Source: Thiovibrio sp964588325 (GTDB lineage: Bacteria > Desulfobacterota > Desulfobulbia > Desulfobulbales > Desulfurivibrionaceae). From it: a DNA stretch of 36,768 bases. Position numbers and translations under genes: made by a program. The stretch is taken from NCBI GenBank assembly GCA_964588325.1, contig CAZPOR010000019.1, positions 1 through 36,768 on the forward strand, written 5' to 3'. Within the stretch, counting starts at the first letter, position 1, and each line of letters begins with the position of its first letter. This document shows positions 8,763-16,155 of this stretch, one piece after another. Under the pieces are notes generated by a model that did not search any database, was not told where the DNA came from, and saw nothing but the letters and a program-made list of their open reading frames with translations.

Positions 8763-10310
8763 TTACACGGAAAAATAAAAAGTCGCCCCTTGCCCCACCT
8801 CGCCCTCGGCCCGGATAGCGCCGCCATGCCGGTGGATGATCCTTTGCACCGTGGCCAGGCCGATGCCGGTGCCTGCAAACTCCTGGAGAGAGTGCAACCG
8901 CTGGAAGGCGCCGAACAGCTTGCCAGCATAGGCCATATCAAACCCTGCTCCGTTATCCCGGACAAAGAGGAGATCCTTGCCGCCTTCCTCCTGCCGGCCG
9001 AAGGTTATTCGCGCCTCTTCGGTTTTGGCGGTGAATTTCCAGGCATTGCCGAGCAGATTATCCAGCACCGCCCGCAGCAAAATGGCATCCCCAAAAACCC
9101 GTATGCCGGGGGTGATCTCAAAGACAACCCGACGTTCCGGCGCTGTGCGCCGGAGCTCTTCGGCGATCTCCCCGGCCATGGTGCTGAGATCGACCTCCTG
9201 CCGGTGGATCTCCCCCCTGGAGAGGCGGGAAAGCTGCAACATGTCGTCGATCAGCTCGCCCATCCGCAGGCAGCCTGCCCGCACCCGGCCAAGGTAGTCC
9301 TTTGCCGTCTCATCAAGCCGTTCGCCATAATCCTCCAGCAGAGCCAGACTGAAGCCGTCGATGCCGCGCAGGGGTGCGCGCAGATCGTGGGAAACCGAGT
9401 AGGCGAAGGCGTCGAGCTCTTTGTTGGCCGCGGAGATCTGGGCAGTGCGTTCCTCCACCCGGTTTTCGAGTTCTTCATTGACCTGGCGCACCTCTTCCTC
9501 GGCCCGGCGACGCTCAGCCACCTCCTGCTCGAGTTCATGGGTTCGCGTCCGCACCATCCCCCTGAGACGGGCGTTGAAAAACAGCAACCCGCCGAGCACC
9601 AGCAACCCGGCAAAGGAGGAGCCGAAAATAATGTAGAGGAGGAAATACTGCTGTTCCAAAGGCGCCCGGATCGATTCAATGGCTCTGATTTCGCCGACCT
9701 TCTCGTTAAACCCGCCCAACCCGGGATAGAGCGCCTGGAGGCCGAGGGGCGCATCCTCGCGGTTGCCATGGCATTTCATGCATCGCTGCTGGTTCACCAG
9801 AAAGGGCAGGGCGACATAGAGATAATCCTTATCGCCGATCCGGACTATCTCCCGGTAGTCTTGTATCTTTTTGTTTTCATTGAACATCCGGATGAGTTTT
9901 TCTTCCAGCGCGTCCGCCTTGTTCACCGGATTGCGCGGATTAAAGGCGGCCATCTTGTAGTAAATCTCTTCAAGACCCGCAGCCTTGCGCTCCTCGTTGT
10001 ATGCCTTGTGCTGGTTTCTGACGATGAAGGTCGAAGAAAATATTTCCGGGGCGTAAAACGTGTCGGCGACCAAACCTTCCGCTCTCAGCTTGTAGAAGAC
10101 CGGATGCATGACTTCCTGAATATACCGGTGCAGACCCTTATGGGTGAGGAGCACGGCCTGGATGTTTCTTTCCGCCTCGTTAAGCACATAGAGCCGGGCA
10201 AGATGGTACAACCCCGCGGCGGCAACAATAGTGACCCCCAGCACCACCACGGCTATCTTCCAATATTGACGGCCTGGCGGCGAAACACTGCTCCGAGACT
10301 CGGCTCCCAT
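8763..10310 (-). CDS. membrane sensor histidine kinase with DUF3365 (Tll0287-like) haem-motif domain
   Basis: A two-transmembrane sensor kinase of 515 residues. TM1 is at about 18-38. The periplasmic region (about 40-220) looks like DUF3365 and holds CMKCH at 177-181, a c-type haem attachment motif. TM2 is at about 222-246, followed by a coiled coil (about 255-300). The HisKA phospho-acceptor is His308 (SVSHDLRAPLRGIDGFS), and the HATPase has NLLGNAWKFT (about 418), DNGAGF and GTGIGLA. The kinase half resembles phytochrome-class kinases that signal to Rcp1 receivers, matching the next gene. Family knowledge plus the motif suggest redox or small-ligand sensing through haem; that is inference. 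It is first in a three-gene operon, with a GGGGG-A-rich ribosome site before ATG 10310. Confidence 0.93.
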   Translation of the reverse strand: MGAESRSSVSPPGRQYWKIAVVVLGVTIVAAAGLYHLARLYVLNEAERNIQAVLLTHKGLHRYIQEVMHPVFYKLRAEGLVADTFYAPEIFSSTFIVRNQHKAYNEERKAAGLEEIYYKMAAFNPRNPVNKADALEEKLIRMFNENKKIQDYREIVRIGDKDYLYVALPFLVNQQRCMKCHGNREDAPLGLQALYPGLGGFNEKVGEIRAIESIRAPLEQQYFLLYIIFGSSFAGLLVLGGLLFFNARLRGMVRTRTHELEQEVAERRRAEEEVRQVNEELENRVEERTAQISAANKELDAFAYSVSHDLRAPLRGIDGFSLALLEDYGERLDETAKDYLGRVRAGCLRMGELIDDMLQLSRLSRGEIHRQEVDLSTMAGEIAEELRRTAPERRVVFEITPGIRVFGDAILLRAVLDNLLGNAWKFTAKTEEARITFGRQEEGGKDLLFVRDNGAGFDMAYAGKLFGAFQRLHSLQEFAGTGIGLATVQRIIHRHGGAIRAEGEVGQGATFYFSV

Positions 10311-10410
10311 GGCTTTCCCCCTGAAAAGGTACTTCCATTATAGGGATGGATTCCCGGTGAAGTCAAACAAAGAAACCGCGCAAAAAAAATGGGTTAGGGC
10401 AGGGACTCCC

Positions 10411-11625
10411 TCAACTGGACACCCGGTTGCGCCCACCGTCCTTGGCCCGGTACAGCGCCTGATCAGCCGCCTTGATCACGGCCTGGGGCGGGGTCCTGGG
10501 TGTGCCGGGTTGGGCCATGCCGATGCTGATGGTGAGCGAAACTTTTTTCCCGGTCCCCCCTCCTTTTTGCCTGTTGCCCGGGGTCTTGCCGGCCCGCCCC
10601 TCGCTTCGGACCGTAAAACCGGCATCAGCCACGTTCCGGCGCAATGCTTCCAGATGGGGCTGGGCCTCTTTCATGGTTTTGCCCGGAAAAAGGACGGTGA
10701 ATTCCTCCCCGCCATAGCGGAATGGACGCCCTCCCCCGCCAACCCTGGCGAGCAATCCTGCCACCATGGCCAGCACCTGATCGCCCACGTCATGGCCATA
10801 CCGGTCGTTGAATTTCTTGAAAAAATCGATATCCACCATGGCCACGGTATAGGTGTTGCCCAGCTTGAGCAACGCCTCGTTCAAGGCTCTCCGCCCGGGC
10901 AGAGCAGTCAGCTCATCCCTGAAGACCATGCGGTGGGCAGCCTCGATGGCGGCGACAATGAGGATCAGCCCGGCCACGCTGAAAAGAAAGGCCTGCTGGG
11001 CGGAATTCCCTGCCAACAGGGCGCACAGCGAGCAGAGCATGGCCCAGAGGAACCCATGATCCAGCAGATCCCGGTAGCGGCACACACGAAACAGCAGGAC
11101 CAGGACAACAAGACTCCAGAGAACAAGAGCGGGAGAAAACAGGGGGCCGGCCAGGGGCAGGACAACGGTCATTCCCTCCAGTTGCCGAACGATCACGGGG
11201 CCGCGTATTCCATAGAGCGCAAGCAGCACGAGCGGCTGAAAGAAAATAAAGACAAAACGGCGCACCCCCTGACCGGTGACAATGCCCCGTTCCCGCCAGA
11301 AGGAGAAGAGCAGCAGATTGAGGGGCAGGGCCAGCATGACCATATGAAACACATATCTGGCCAAAAGCTGATCGATCTGGGCAACCCCGCCGTACCGGCG
11401 AAGAAGCAGATCGGCCAGGAGCACCACCAGGGTCGCGAAAAGCAAACGGCTGCGGTTAAAGCGCCAGGCGAGAAAAACAGCGGCAAGGCCCAGGGCAGGA
11501 GGAAAAAGCCAGGTGATCCCGAACAGCCACCGGGCCAACCCATCGTGCTGCAAGGCGGCCAGCGCCGCGGCGAGCATGAGGCCGCCCGGCGCAGTATAGA
11601 AAAAAAAACTTTTCCAGAAGTGCAT
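10411..11625 (-). CDS. membrane diguanylate cyclase (GGEEF)
   Basis: Makes cyclic di-GMP from two GTP. The first 230 or so of 404 residues are very hydrophobic, with perhaps seven or eight membrane helices and no recognised sensor family. The GGDEF domain starts near 235 (FRDELTALPGRRALNE), has the metal-site stretch MVDIDFFKKFNDRYGH (about 263-278) and the active loop RYGGEEF (GGEEF 305-309). The RxxD inhibitory site expected about five residues before GGEEF is replaced by a glycine run. A basic Gly/Lys-rich insertion (about 343-362) precedes SLTISIGMA. Catalytic motifs are intact, so it should be active and lack the usual I-site feedback. It lies about 100 bases downstream of no other minus-strand gene and reads toward the kinase operon; cotranscription is possible. 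Confidence 0.93.
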   Translation of the reverse strand: MHFWKSFFFYTAPGGLMLAAALAALQHDGLARWLFGITWLFPPALGLAAVFLAWRFNRSRLLFATLVVLLADLLLRRYGGVAQIDQLLARYVFHMVMLALPLNLLLFSFWRERGIVTGQGVRRFVFIFFQPLVLLALYGIRGPVIVRQLEGMTVVLPLAGPLFSPALVLWSLVVLVLLFRVCRYRDLLDHGFLWAMLCSLCALLAGNSAQQAFLFSVAGLILIVAAIEAAHRMVFRDELTALPGRRALNEALLKLGNTYTVAMVDIDFFKKFNDRYGHDVGDQVLAMVAGLLARVGGGGRPFRYGGEEFTVLFPGKTMKEAQPHLEALRRNVADAGFTVRSEGRAGKTPGNRQKGGGTGKKVSLTISIGMAQPGTPRTPPQAVIKAADQALYRAKDGGRNRVSS

Positions 11626-11675
11626 GTTGCCTCCGGTTGTTGCGCGTCATAATCAAAAACTACATGGCGAAACCA

Positions 11676-11756
11676 CCGTCATTCCGGCGGAAGCCGGAAT
11701 CCAGGAACTTCGCGAGGCTGTACAAATCTGGACCCCGGCCTCCGCCGGGGTGACAC
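11676..11756. repeat. double-hairpin palindromic intergenic repeat
   Basis: Two hairpins, ATTCCGGC-GGAA-GCCGGAAT (11681-11700) and ACCCCGGC-CTCC-GCCGGGGT (11732-11751), lie in a larger imperfect inverted repeat, with CCGTCATTCC at the left end mirrored by the GGGGTGAC end on the right. This form is a common dispersed intergenic palindrome in bacterial genomes. It lies between the divergently transcribed cyclase and nitroreductase genes. Confidence 0.75.
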
Positions 11757-11846
11757 CTTTTCCTGAAACTATGCGTCCCCGCTCTTTTCGTCAACTACAA
11801 TGCGAACCCTTCCATTTTTTCGCAAAGCAGGGCATGATGGACAATC

Positions 11847-12764
11847 ATGACAGACCACCACCCCAGGCCGCAAGGCCCACACATCGACCAGAAAAAATGC
11901 ACCGGCTGCGGTCTGTGCCTTACGGTCTGCCCGGACCAGACCCTGTCGCTGCTGGGCGGCAAAGCCATGGTCAGCGGGGCTCGCTGCCTGGCCTGCGGTC
12001 ATTGCCGCGCCGTCTGCCCGACCCAGGCCATCACCGTTCCGGGCCTGGAATCCGAGCCTGTGTTCCAGACCTTTACCGCTGACAACCGCTACCTGCCCCC
12101 CGGCCAGGGAGACACCGCCCAACTGGTCCGAATCATGCTCTCCCGGCGCTCCTGCCGCAACTACCAAAACCGAGCCCTGGAGCAAAAGCTGCTGGAAGAG
12201 CTGATCCGCATCGGCACCACCGCCCCCTCGGGCACCAACAGCCAAGGCTGGACCTTCACCATCCTGCCGAACCGACCGGCGGTGGAAAGGTTGGGCAATC
12301 TGGTGGCCGCCTACTTTGCCAAGCTCAACCGCCAGGCGGCCAACCCCGTGCTGCGCGGGCTTCTGAGCCTGCTGGGCAAACCGGCCCTGGCCAATTACCA
12401 TCGCCGCTACCATGCCACCATCGCCCAAGGGTTGCGGGAATGGGCGGAGCATGGCCGCGACCGGTTGTTCCACGGAGCGCCCGCCGCCATCATCGTCGGC
12501 TCCCGACCCGGCGCCAGTTGCCCAAAAGAAGACGCCCTGCTGGCCACCCAGAACATCCTGCTCGCCGCCCACACCCTGGGGCTGGGGTCCTGCCTGATCG
12601 GCTTTGCCGTGGCGGCCATGGCAAAGGCCCCGAACATCCAGCAGAGATTGGAGATTCCCGCTGACGAGGCGATCCATGCCGTCATTGCCCTGGGCTATCC
12701 GGCGGAACCCTACCAGCGGCTCACCGGACGAAAACAGATAACACCACGATATTTCTTAGGATAA
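11847..12764 (+). CDS. nitroreductase-family protein with N-terminal 2[4Fe-4S] ferredoxin domain
   Basis: A fusion of a bacterial ferredoxin module and an FMN nitroreductase fold. Cys 18/21/24/28 (CTGCGLCLTVCP) and Cys 47/50/53/57 (CLACGHCRAVCP) should bind two [4Fe-4S] clusters. Residues from about 70 on contain SRRSCRNYQ (FMN-binding Arg-rich start), TTAPSGTNSQGW (the A-P-S-G-x-N-x-Q loop), and AAHTLGLGSCLIGFA near the end. Such fusions occur in anaerobes and probably pass electrons from reduced ferredoxin to an organic acceptor; the substrate is unknown. The ATG at 11847 is preferred because nearby upstream ATGs are out of frame. slyX-like and helicase genes follow closely and may share the transcript. 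Confidence 0.92.
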   Translation: MTDHHPRPQGPHIDQKKCTGCGLCLTVCPDQTLSLLGGKAMVSGARCLACGHCRAVCPTQAITVPGLESEPVFQTFTADNRYLPPGQGDTAQLVRIMLSRRSCRNYQNRALEQKLLEELIRIGTTAPSGTNSQGWTFTILPNRPAVERLGNLVAAYFAKLNRQAANPVLRGLLSLLGKPALANYHRRYHATIAQGLREWAEHGRDRLFHGAPAAIIVGSRPGASCPKEDALLATQNILLAAHTLGLGSCLIGFAVAAMAKAPNIQQRLEIPADEAIHAVIALGYPAEPYQRLTGRKQITPRYFLG

Positions 12765-12768
12765 CCCA

Positions 12769-12948
12769 ATGGAACACCGGATCATCGAACTGGAAACCCG
12801 GCTGGCCTTCCAGGAAATCGCCCTGGAGGAGCTGAACGCTGCCCTGATCAGTCAACAAGCCCAGCTTGACGCGGTGGAAAAGGAATGCGCCCGCCTGGTC
12901 AATCTGCTGGCCGCAACCCGTGCCCCCCGCGAGATAGACCACCCATGA
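12769..12948 (+). CDS. slyX: SlyX-like small coiled-coil protein
   Basis: A 59-residue protein beginning MEHRIIELETRLAFQEIALEE, with heptad-like Leu/Ile spacing throughout and a helix-breaking tail (RAPREIDHP). Length and the ELETRLAFQE...EELN pattern match SlyX, a small coiled-coil protein of unknown biochemical role. The ATG is four bases after the nitroreductase stop, and its stop overlaps the next start as ATGA (12945-12948), implying translational coupling. Confidence 0.83.
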   Translation: MEHRIIELETRLAFQEIALEELNAALISQQAQLDAVEKECARLVNLLAATRAPREIDHP

Positions 12949-14291
12949 CCGAGTTCACCCTCACCGTCGGCACGCACGCCTGTCTGCGCGGCGCCTCGCC
13001 CACCCTGGCCGAGGCGCTCAAGCAGCAATTGACCATCGACAACCCAGAATACCTTGAAGCCAAGAAATACAGCCGCTGGATGGGCAAGAAGCTCAAGCCC
13101 CAGCTCTATTTTTTCGCCGAGCATGGCGACAGCCTCACCTTTCCGCGCGGCTACGCCAACCACGCCATCCTCCTGGCCCGGAAATTCATGCGCCGGGACC
13201 CGCGCATCATCGATCAGCGGCAGAGCCGCGCCCCGGTGGAGTTCACATTCCTCGGCGAACTGCGGCCCTACCAGGAGGAGGCGATCAGCGCCATAATGCG
13301 CCGCGACTTCGGGGTGCTGGAGGCGGGCACCGGTTCGGGCAAGACGATCATCGCCCTGGCGGTGATCGCCAGACGGCGCCAGCCCACCCTGGTGCTGGTC
13401 CACACCAAGGAGTTGCTCTACCAGTGGGTGGAACGGGCGCGAACCTTTTTGGGCGTGGAGGCGGGGATGATCGGCGACGGAAATTTCTCCCTGGCCCCCC
13501 TCACCATCGCCATTGTCAACTCGGCCCGCAACCGGCTGGCCGAACTGCCCGCCCATTTCGGCCAGCTCTGCGTGGACGAATGCCACCGGGTTCCGGCCTC
13601 GCTGTTCACCGAGGTGGTTTCCGCCTTTGACTGCCGCTATCTGCTGGGCCTTTCCGCCACCGCCTTCCGCCGGGACGGCCTGACCAAGCTGATCCATATG
13701 TCGCTGGGCGACCGGGCCTTCAAGGTGGAGAGCCACGACCTGCACGAAAGCGGTGCCGTGCTCAAGCCGGAATTCATCCAGCGCGCCACGGAGTTCCGCT
13801 ATGTCTACCGGGGCAACTACCAGGCCCTGATGAAATCGCTCACCACCAACGCCGCGAGAAACCAGCTCATTGTCGAGGACATCCTTACAGAGAGAACCTC
13901 CTCGCCGGGCACCATCCTGGTGGTCAGCGACCGGGTCAAGCATTGCGAGGAGCTGGCCGCGATGCTTGAAAAAAAGGGCTGCCCCAGCGCGGTGCTCACC
14001 GGCAAGCTCCCGGCGGAACAGCGCACCACCCTGGTGGATGCCATCCGCCAGGGCGAGATCAAGGTCTTGATCTCCACGGTGCAGCTCATCGGCGAAGGCT
14101 TCGACTGCCCGGACCTCTCCACCCTCTTTCTCACCACCCCGATAAAATTTACCGGCCGCCTCCTCCAGGTGGTGGGGCGGGTGCTGCGCCCGGCCCGCGG
14201 CAAGCAGGCGCGGGTCTACGATTATATCGATCCGGTGGGCGTTTTGAGCTCCTCGGCCCAGAGCCGCTGGCTCACCTTCCAAAAAGACTGA
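12945..14291 (+). CDS. superfamily II DEAD/DEAH (XPB/ResIII-like) helicase
   Basis: A 448-residue ATP-dependent helicase or translocase. An N-terminal region of about 100 residues (MTEFTLTVGTHACLRG...) precedes the Q-like ELRPYQEEA, motif I AGTGSGKT (127-134), motif II DECH (211-214), motif III LGLSATAFRRDGL (about 235) and the C-terminal RecA domain with VLISTVQLIGEGFDCPDLSTLFL and motif VI QVVGRVLRP. This resembles XPB/RAD25-type and type III restriction helicase families but lacks nuclease or methylase parts. It is coupled to slyX by the ATGA overlap. Likely DNA or RNA repair-related; the substrate cannot be told from sequence. Confidence 0.9.
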   Translation: MTEFTLTVGTHACLRGASPTLAEALKQQLTIDNPEYLEAKKYSRWMGKKLKPQLYFFAEHGDSLTFPRGYANHAILLARKFMRRDPRIIDQRQSRAPVEFTFLGELRPYQEEAISAIMRRDFGVLEAGTGSGKTIIALAVIARRRQPTLVLVHTKELLYQWVERARTFLGVEAGMIGDGNFSLAPLTIAIVNSARNRLAELPAHFGQLCVDECHRVPASLFTEVVSAFDCRYLLGLSATAFRRDGLTKLIHMSLGDRAFKVESHDLHESGAVLKPEFIQRATEFRYVYRGNYQALMKSLTTNAARNQLIVEDILTERTSSPGTILVVSDRVKHCEELAAMLEKKGCPSAVLTGKLPAEQRTTLVDAIRQGEIKVLISTVQLIGEGFDCPDLSTLFLTTPIKFTGRLLQVVGRVLRPARGKQARVYDYIDPVGVLSSSAQSRWLTFQKD

Positions 14292-14414
14292 CCTCTCTTT
14301 TTTTACCCTTTGCAAATTCTTTTTTCCCATGTTAGAAAACCATTTTTTTCGGGGATGAATGCCCATTCAGTTTTTTGTCAACTGTTCAATTTTCTGGAAG
14401 AAATGGAGGAGAAA

Positions 14415-15938
14415 ATGATCAAGAAGATTTCAACCGTGGCCCTGGCAACCCTGATCTGCCTGCCCACCCTGGCATCCGCCGGAGCAGGCACCAGCTCCGA
14501 CCGCGTGGCTGATCTGGAAAAGCAGATGGCGGACATGAACAAGGCGTTCAACGCCCAGATGCAGGCGATGAAGGACGAAATCGCCGCGCTCAAGACCAAG
14601 AACGCCGAGATGGGCAAGGAAGTTGCCTCCACCAGCGACGCGGTGAAAAAGAGCTTTGACTCCGCCGAGTGGACCAAAAAGGTCACGGTGGGCGGCCAGT
14701 TAACCTTCCGCGGCTATGACATCCAGAACGTCTGGGATTTCGACGACAACGCCGACGGCGACAACCGTAGCCTCTTCCGCACCAAGGGCAGTCTCTGGGC
14801 CGACTTCAAGCCCACGGACGATGTCACCGCCCGTATCCAGCTCACCAACCAGACCTGGGGCGAAGGCGTCACCTACACCGCCAGCAACCCCACCAACGAT
14901 ACGGCTCTGGACAACAACAGCAACAAGGCCTTCCTGGACAACGCCTACGTCAATGTGAAGAACATTTTGGGCCTCCCGGTGGAAGGCACCTTCGGCCGCC
15001 AGAACCTGATCTACGGTTCCGGCTTCGTGGTCCTGGACGGTCAATCCCAGTTTGCCTCCACCTCCATCTATTTTGACGGGGTCAAACTCCGCTGGCACAT
15101 CACCGACCAGCTCATGCTGGACGGCCTCTACATGAAGGACCAGGAAAACAACGTGGCCAACAGCGCAAACGGCAACGCAGGCGACGACCAGACCTTGTCC
15201 GGCTTCTATCTGACCAACAAGAAATGCGCCATCACCGGCATGCAGCAAGATATCTACGCCTTGAACCGCCACGATGAAGCAATCAAGAAGGATATCTGGA
15301 TGTACGGCCTCCGCCTTTCCGACAAGCTGGCCAACGGCATCGACTACTCCCTGGAAGCCGCCCTGCAGACCGGGGACGCCAACGCCACCCAGGACCAGGA
15401 CGCCTGGGGCACCAAGCTTGAGGCCGGATACACCTTCAAGGATCTTGGCTGGAAGCCCCGCGTTTACGCGCAGTACGCCTTCATGAGCGGCGACGACTCC
15501 ACCTCCGCCGGAGACAACGAACAGTGGGATGTCTACTACGGCGGCTGGCCGCAGTGGGGCGACCTGCTGGCCTGGAAGTATCTCAATATCGGCGCAGGCA
15601 ACTCCCTGAACAATGTCTATGGCAGCTATGATGCGCAAAGCAACGTGGTCGGCGAGGCGGTCTACTCCAATCTCCAGATCGCCGGAGTCGGCGCCAGCAT
15701 CAAGCCCATCGACGCGGTAACCCTCGGCATTTCCTACTCCAAGCTGACCTTTGACGAAACCGCCGCCGGGATTGACGATGATTTCGGCGATTACTACCAG
15801 GCCACGGCCAAGTATCAGTACAACAAGTACCTGAGCTTCTCTCTCTACGGCGCTCTGCTCGCGCCTGGTGACGCGTTCAACAACACCCCGAAAGACGACG
15901 CCACCGAAGCCTACTGGGAGGCTGAATTCAAGTTCTAG
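14415..15938 (+). CDS. outer-membrane porin-like beta-barrel protein with N-terminal coiled coil
   Basis: A 507-residue secreted protein. A signal peptide (MIKKISTVALATLICLPTLASA, cleavage near 22) is followed by a coiled coil (about 28-72, VADLEKQMADMNKAFNAQMQ). The rest is rich in alternating aromatic/polar strands (WTKKVTVGGQLTFRGYDIQ, GDYYQATAKYQYNKYLSFSLYGALL) and ends in EFKF with a C-terminal Phe, the hallmark of Bam-inserted barrels. It resembles the DUF3373/alginate-export style of porins common in Desulfobacterota; the substrate is unknown. ATG 14415 is chosen because GGAGGA lies just upstream and the signal peptide begins there. A TTGCAA element near 14313 could be part of its promoter. 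It is monocistronic, followed by a terminator. Confidence 0.87.
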   Translation: MIKKISTVALATLICLPTLASAGAGTSSDRVADLEKQMADMNKAFNAQMQAMKDEIAALKTKNAEMGKEVASTSDAVKKSFDSAEWTKKVTVGGQLTFRGYDIQNVWDFDDNADGDNRSLFRTKGSLWADFKPTDDVTARIQLTNQTWGEGVTYTASNPTNDTALDNNSNKAFLDNAYVNVKNILGLPVEGTFGRQNLIYGSGFVVLDGQSQFASTSIYFDGVKLRWHITDQLMLDGLYMKDQENNVANSANGNAGDDQTLSGFYLTNKKCAITGMQQDIYALNRHDEAIKKDIWMYGLRLSDKLANGIDYSLEAALQTGDANATQDQDAWGTKLEAGYTFKDLGWKPRVYAQYAFMSGDDSTSAGDNEQWDVYYGGWPQWGDLLAWKYLNIGAGNSLNNVYGSYDAQSNVVGEAVYSNLQIAGVGASIKPIDAVTLGISYSKLTFDETAAGIDDDFGDYYQATAKYQYNKYLSFSLYGALLAPGDAFNNTPKDDATEAYWEAEFKF

Positions 15939-15964
15939 CCGCGAGGCTGGACAGGTCACACCGG

Positions 15965-15995
15965 GGGCAGCGCTTTTTTGCTGCCCTTTTTTTTT
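15965..15995 (+). terminator. intrinsic terminator after the porin gene
   Basis: GGGCAGC (15965-15971) pairs with GCTGCCC (15980-15986) and is followed immediately by nine T. It lies 26 bases after the porin stop codon. Confidence 0.95.
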
Positions 15996-16034
15996 CAGTC
16001 AAACAGCCGCCAATCCCCTGTCCCGGCACACTTT

Positions 16035-16073
16035 TTCAACATCGTTGAAGGATGGGGAAATCCGTGGTAAAAA
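16035..16073 (+). promoter_or_regulatory. possible promoter with overlapping dyad upstream of iorA
   Basis: The dyad TTCAAC-ATC-GTTGAA (16035-16049) overlaps a candidate -35 TTGAAG (16045-16050). A 17-base spacer leads to TAAAAA (16068-16073) as a possible -10. It sits about 85 bases before the iorA start and after the porin terminator, where a promoter for the aromatic amino-acid locus is needed. The match to consensus is modest; the dyad could be a regulator site. Confidence 0.35.
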
Positions 16074-16155
16074 GCCCCTGTTGTTCCCCGGACGCTACTA
16101 TCTGACAACCGACAGTTTCTCTTTGAACCGATTTGTAAGGATTGAGGAATACCCT

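Noticed and set aside
7797..10343. 848-codon plus-strand open frame opposite the kinases
   Set aside because: It crosses three well-supported minus-strand genes with complete motifs. Its translation is low-information and His/Pro/Gln-rich, as expected of an antisense shadow.
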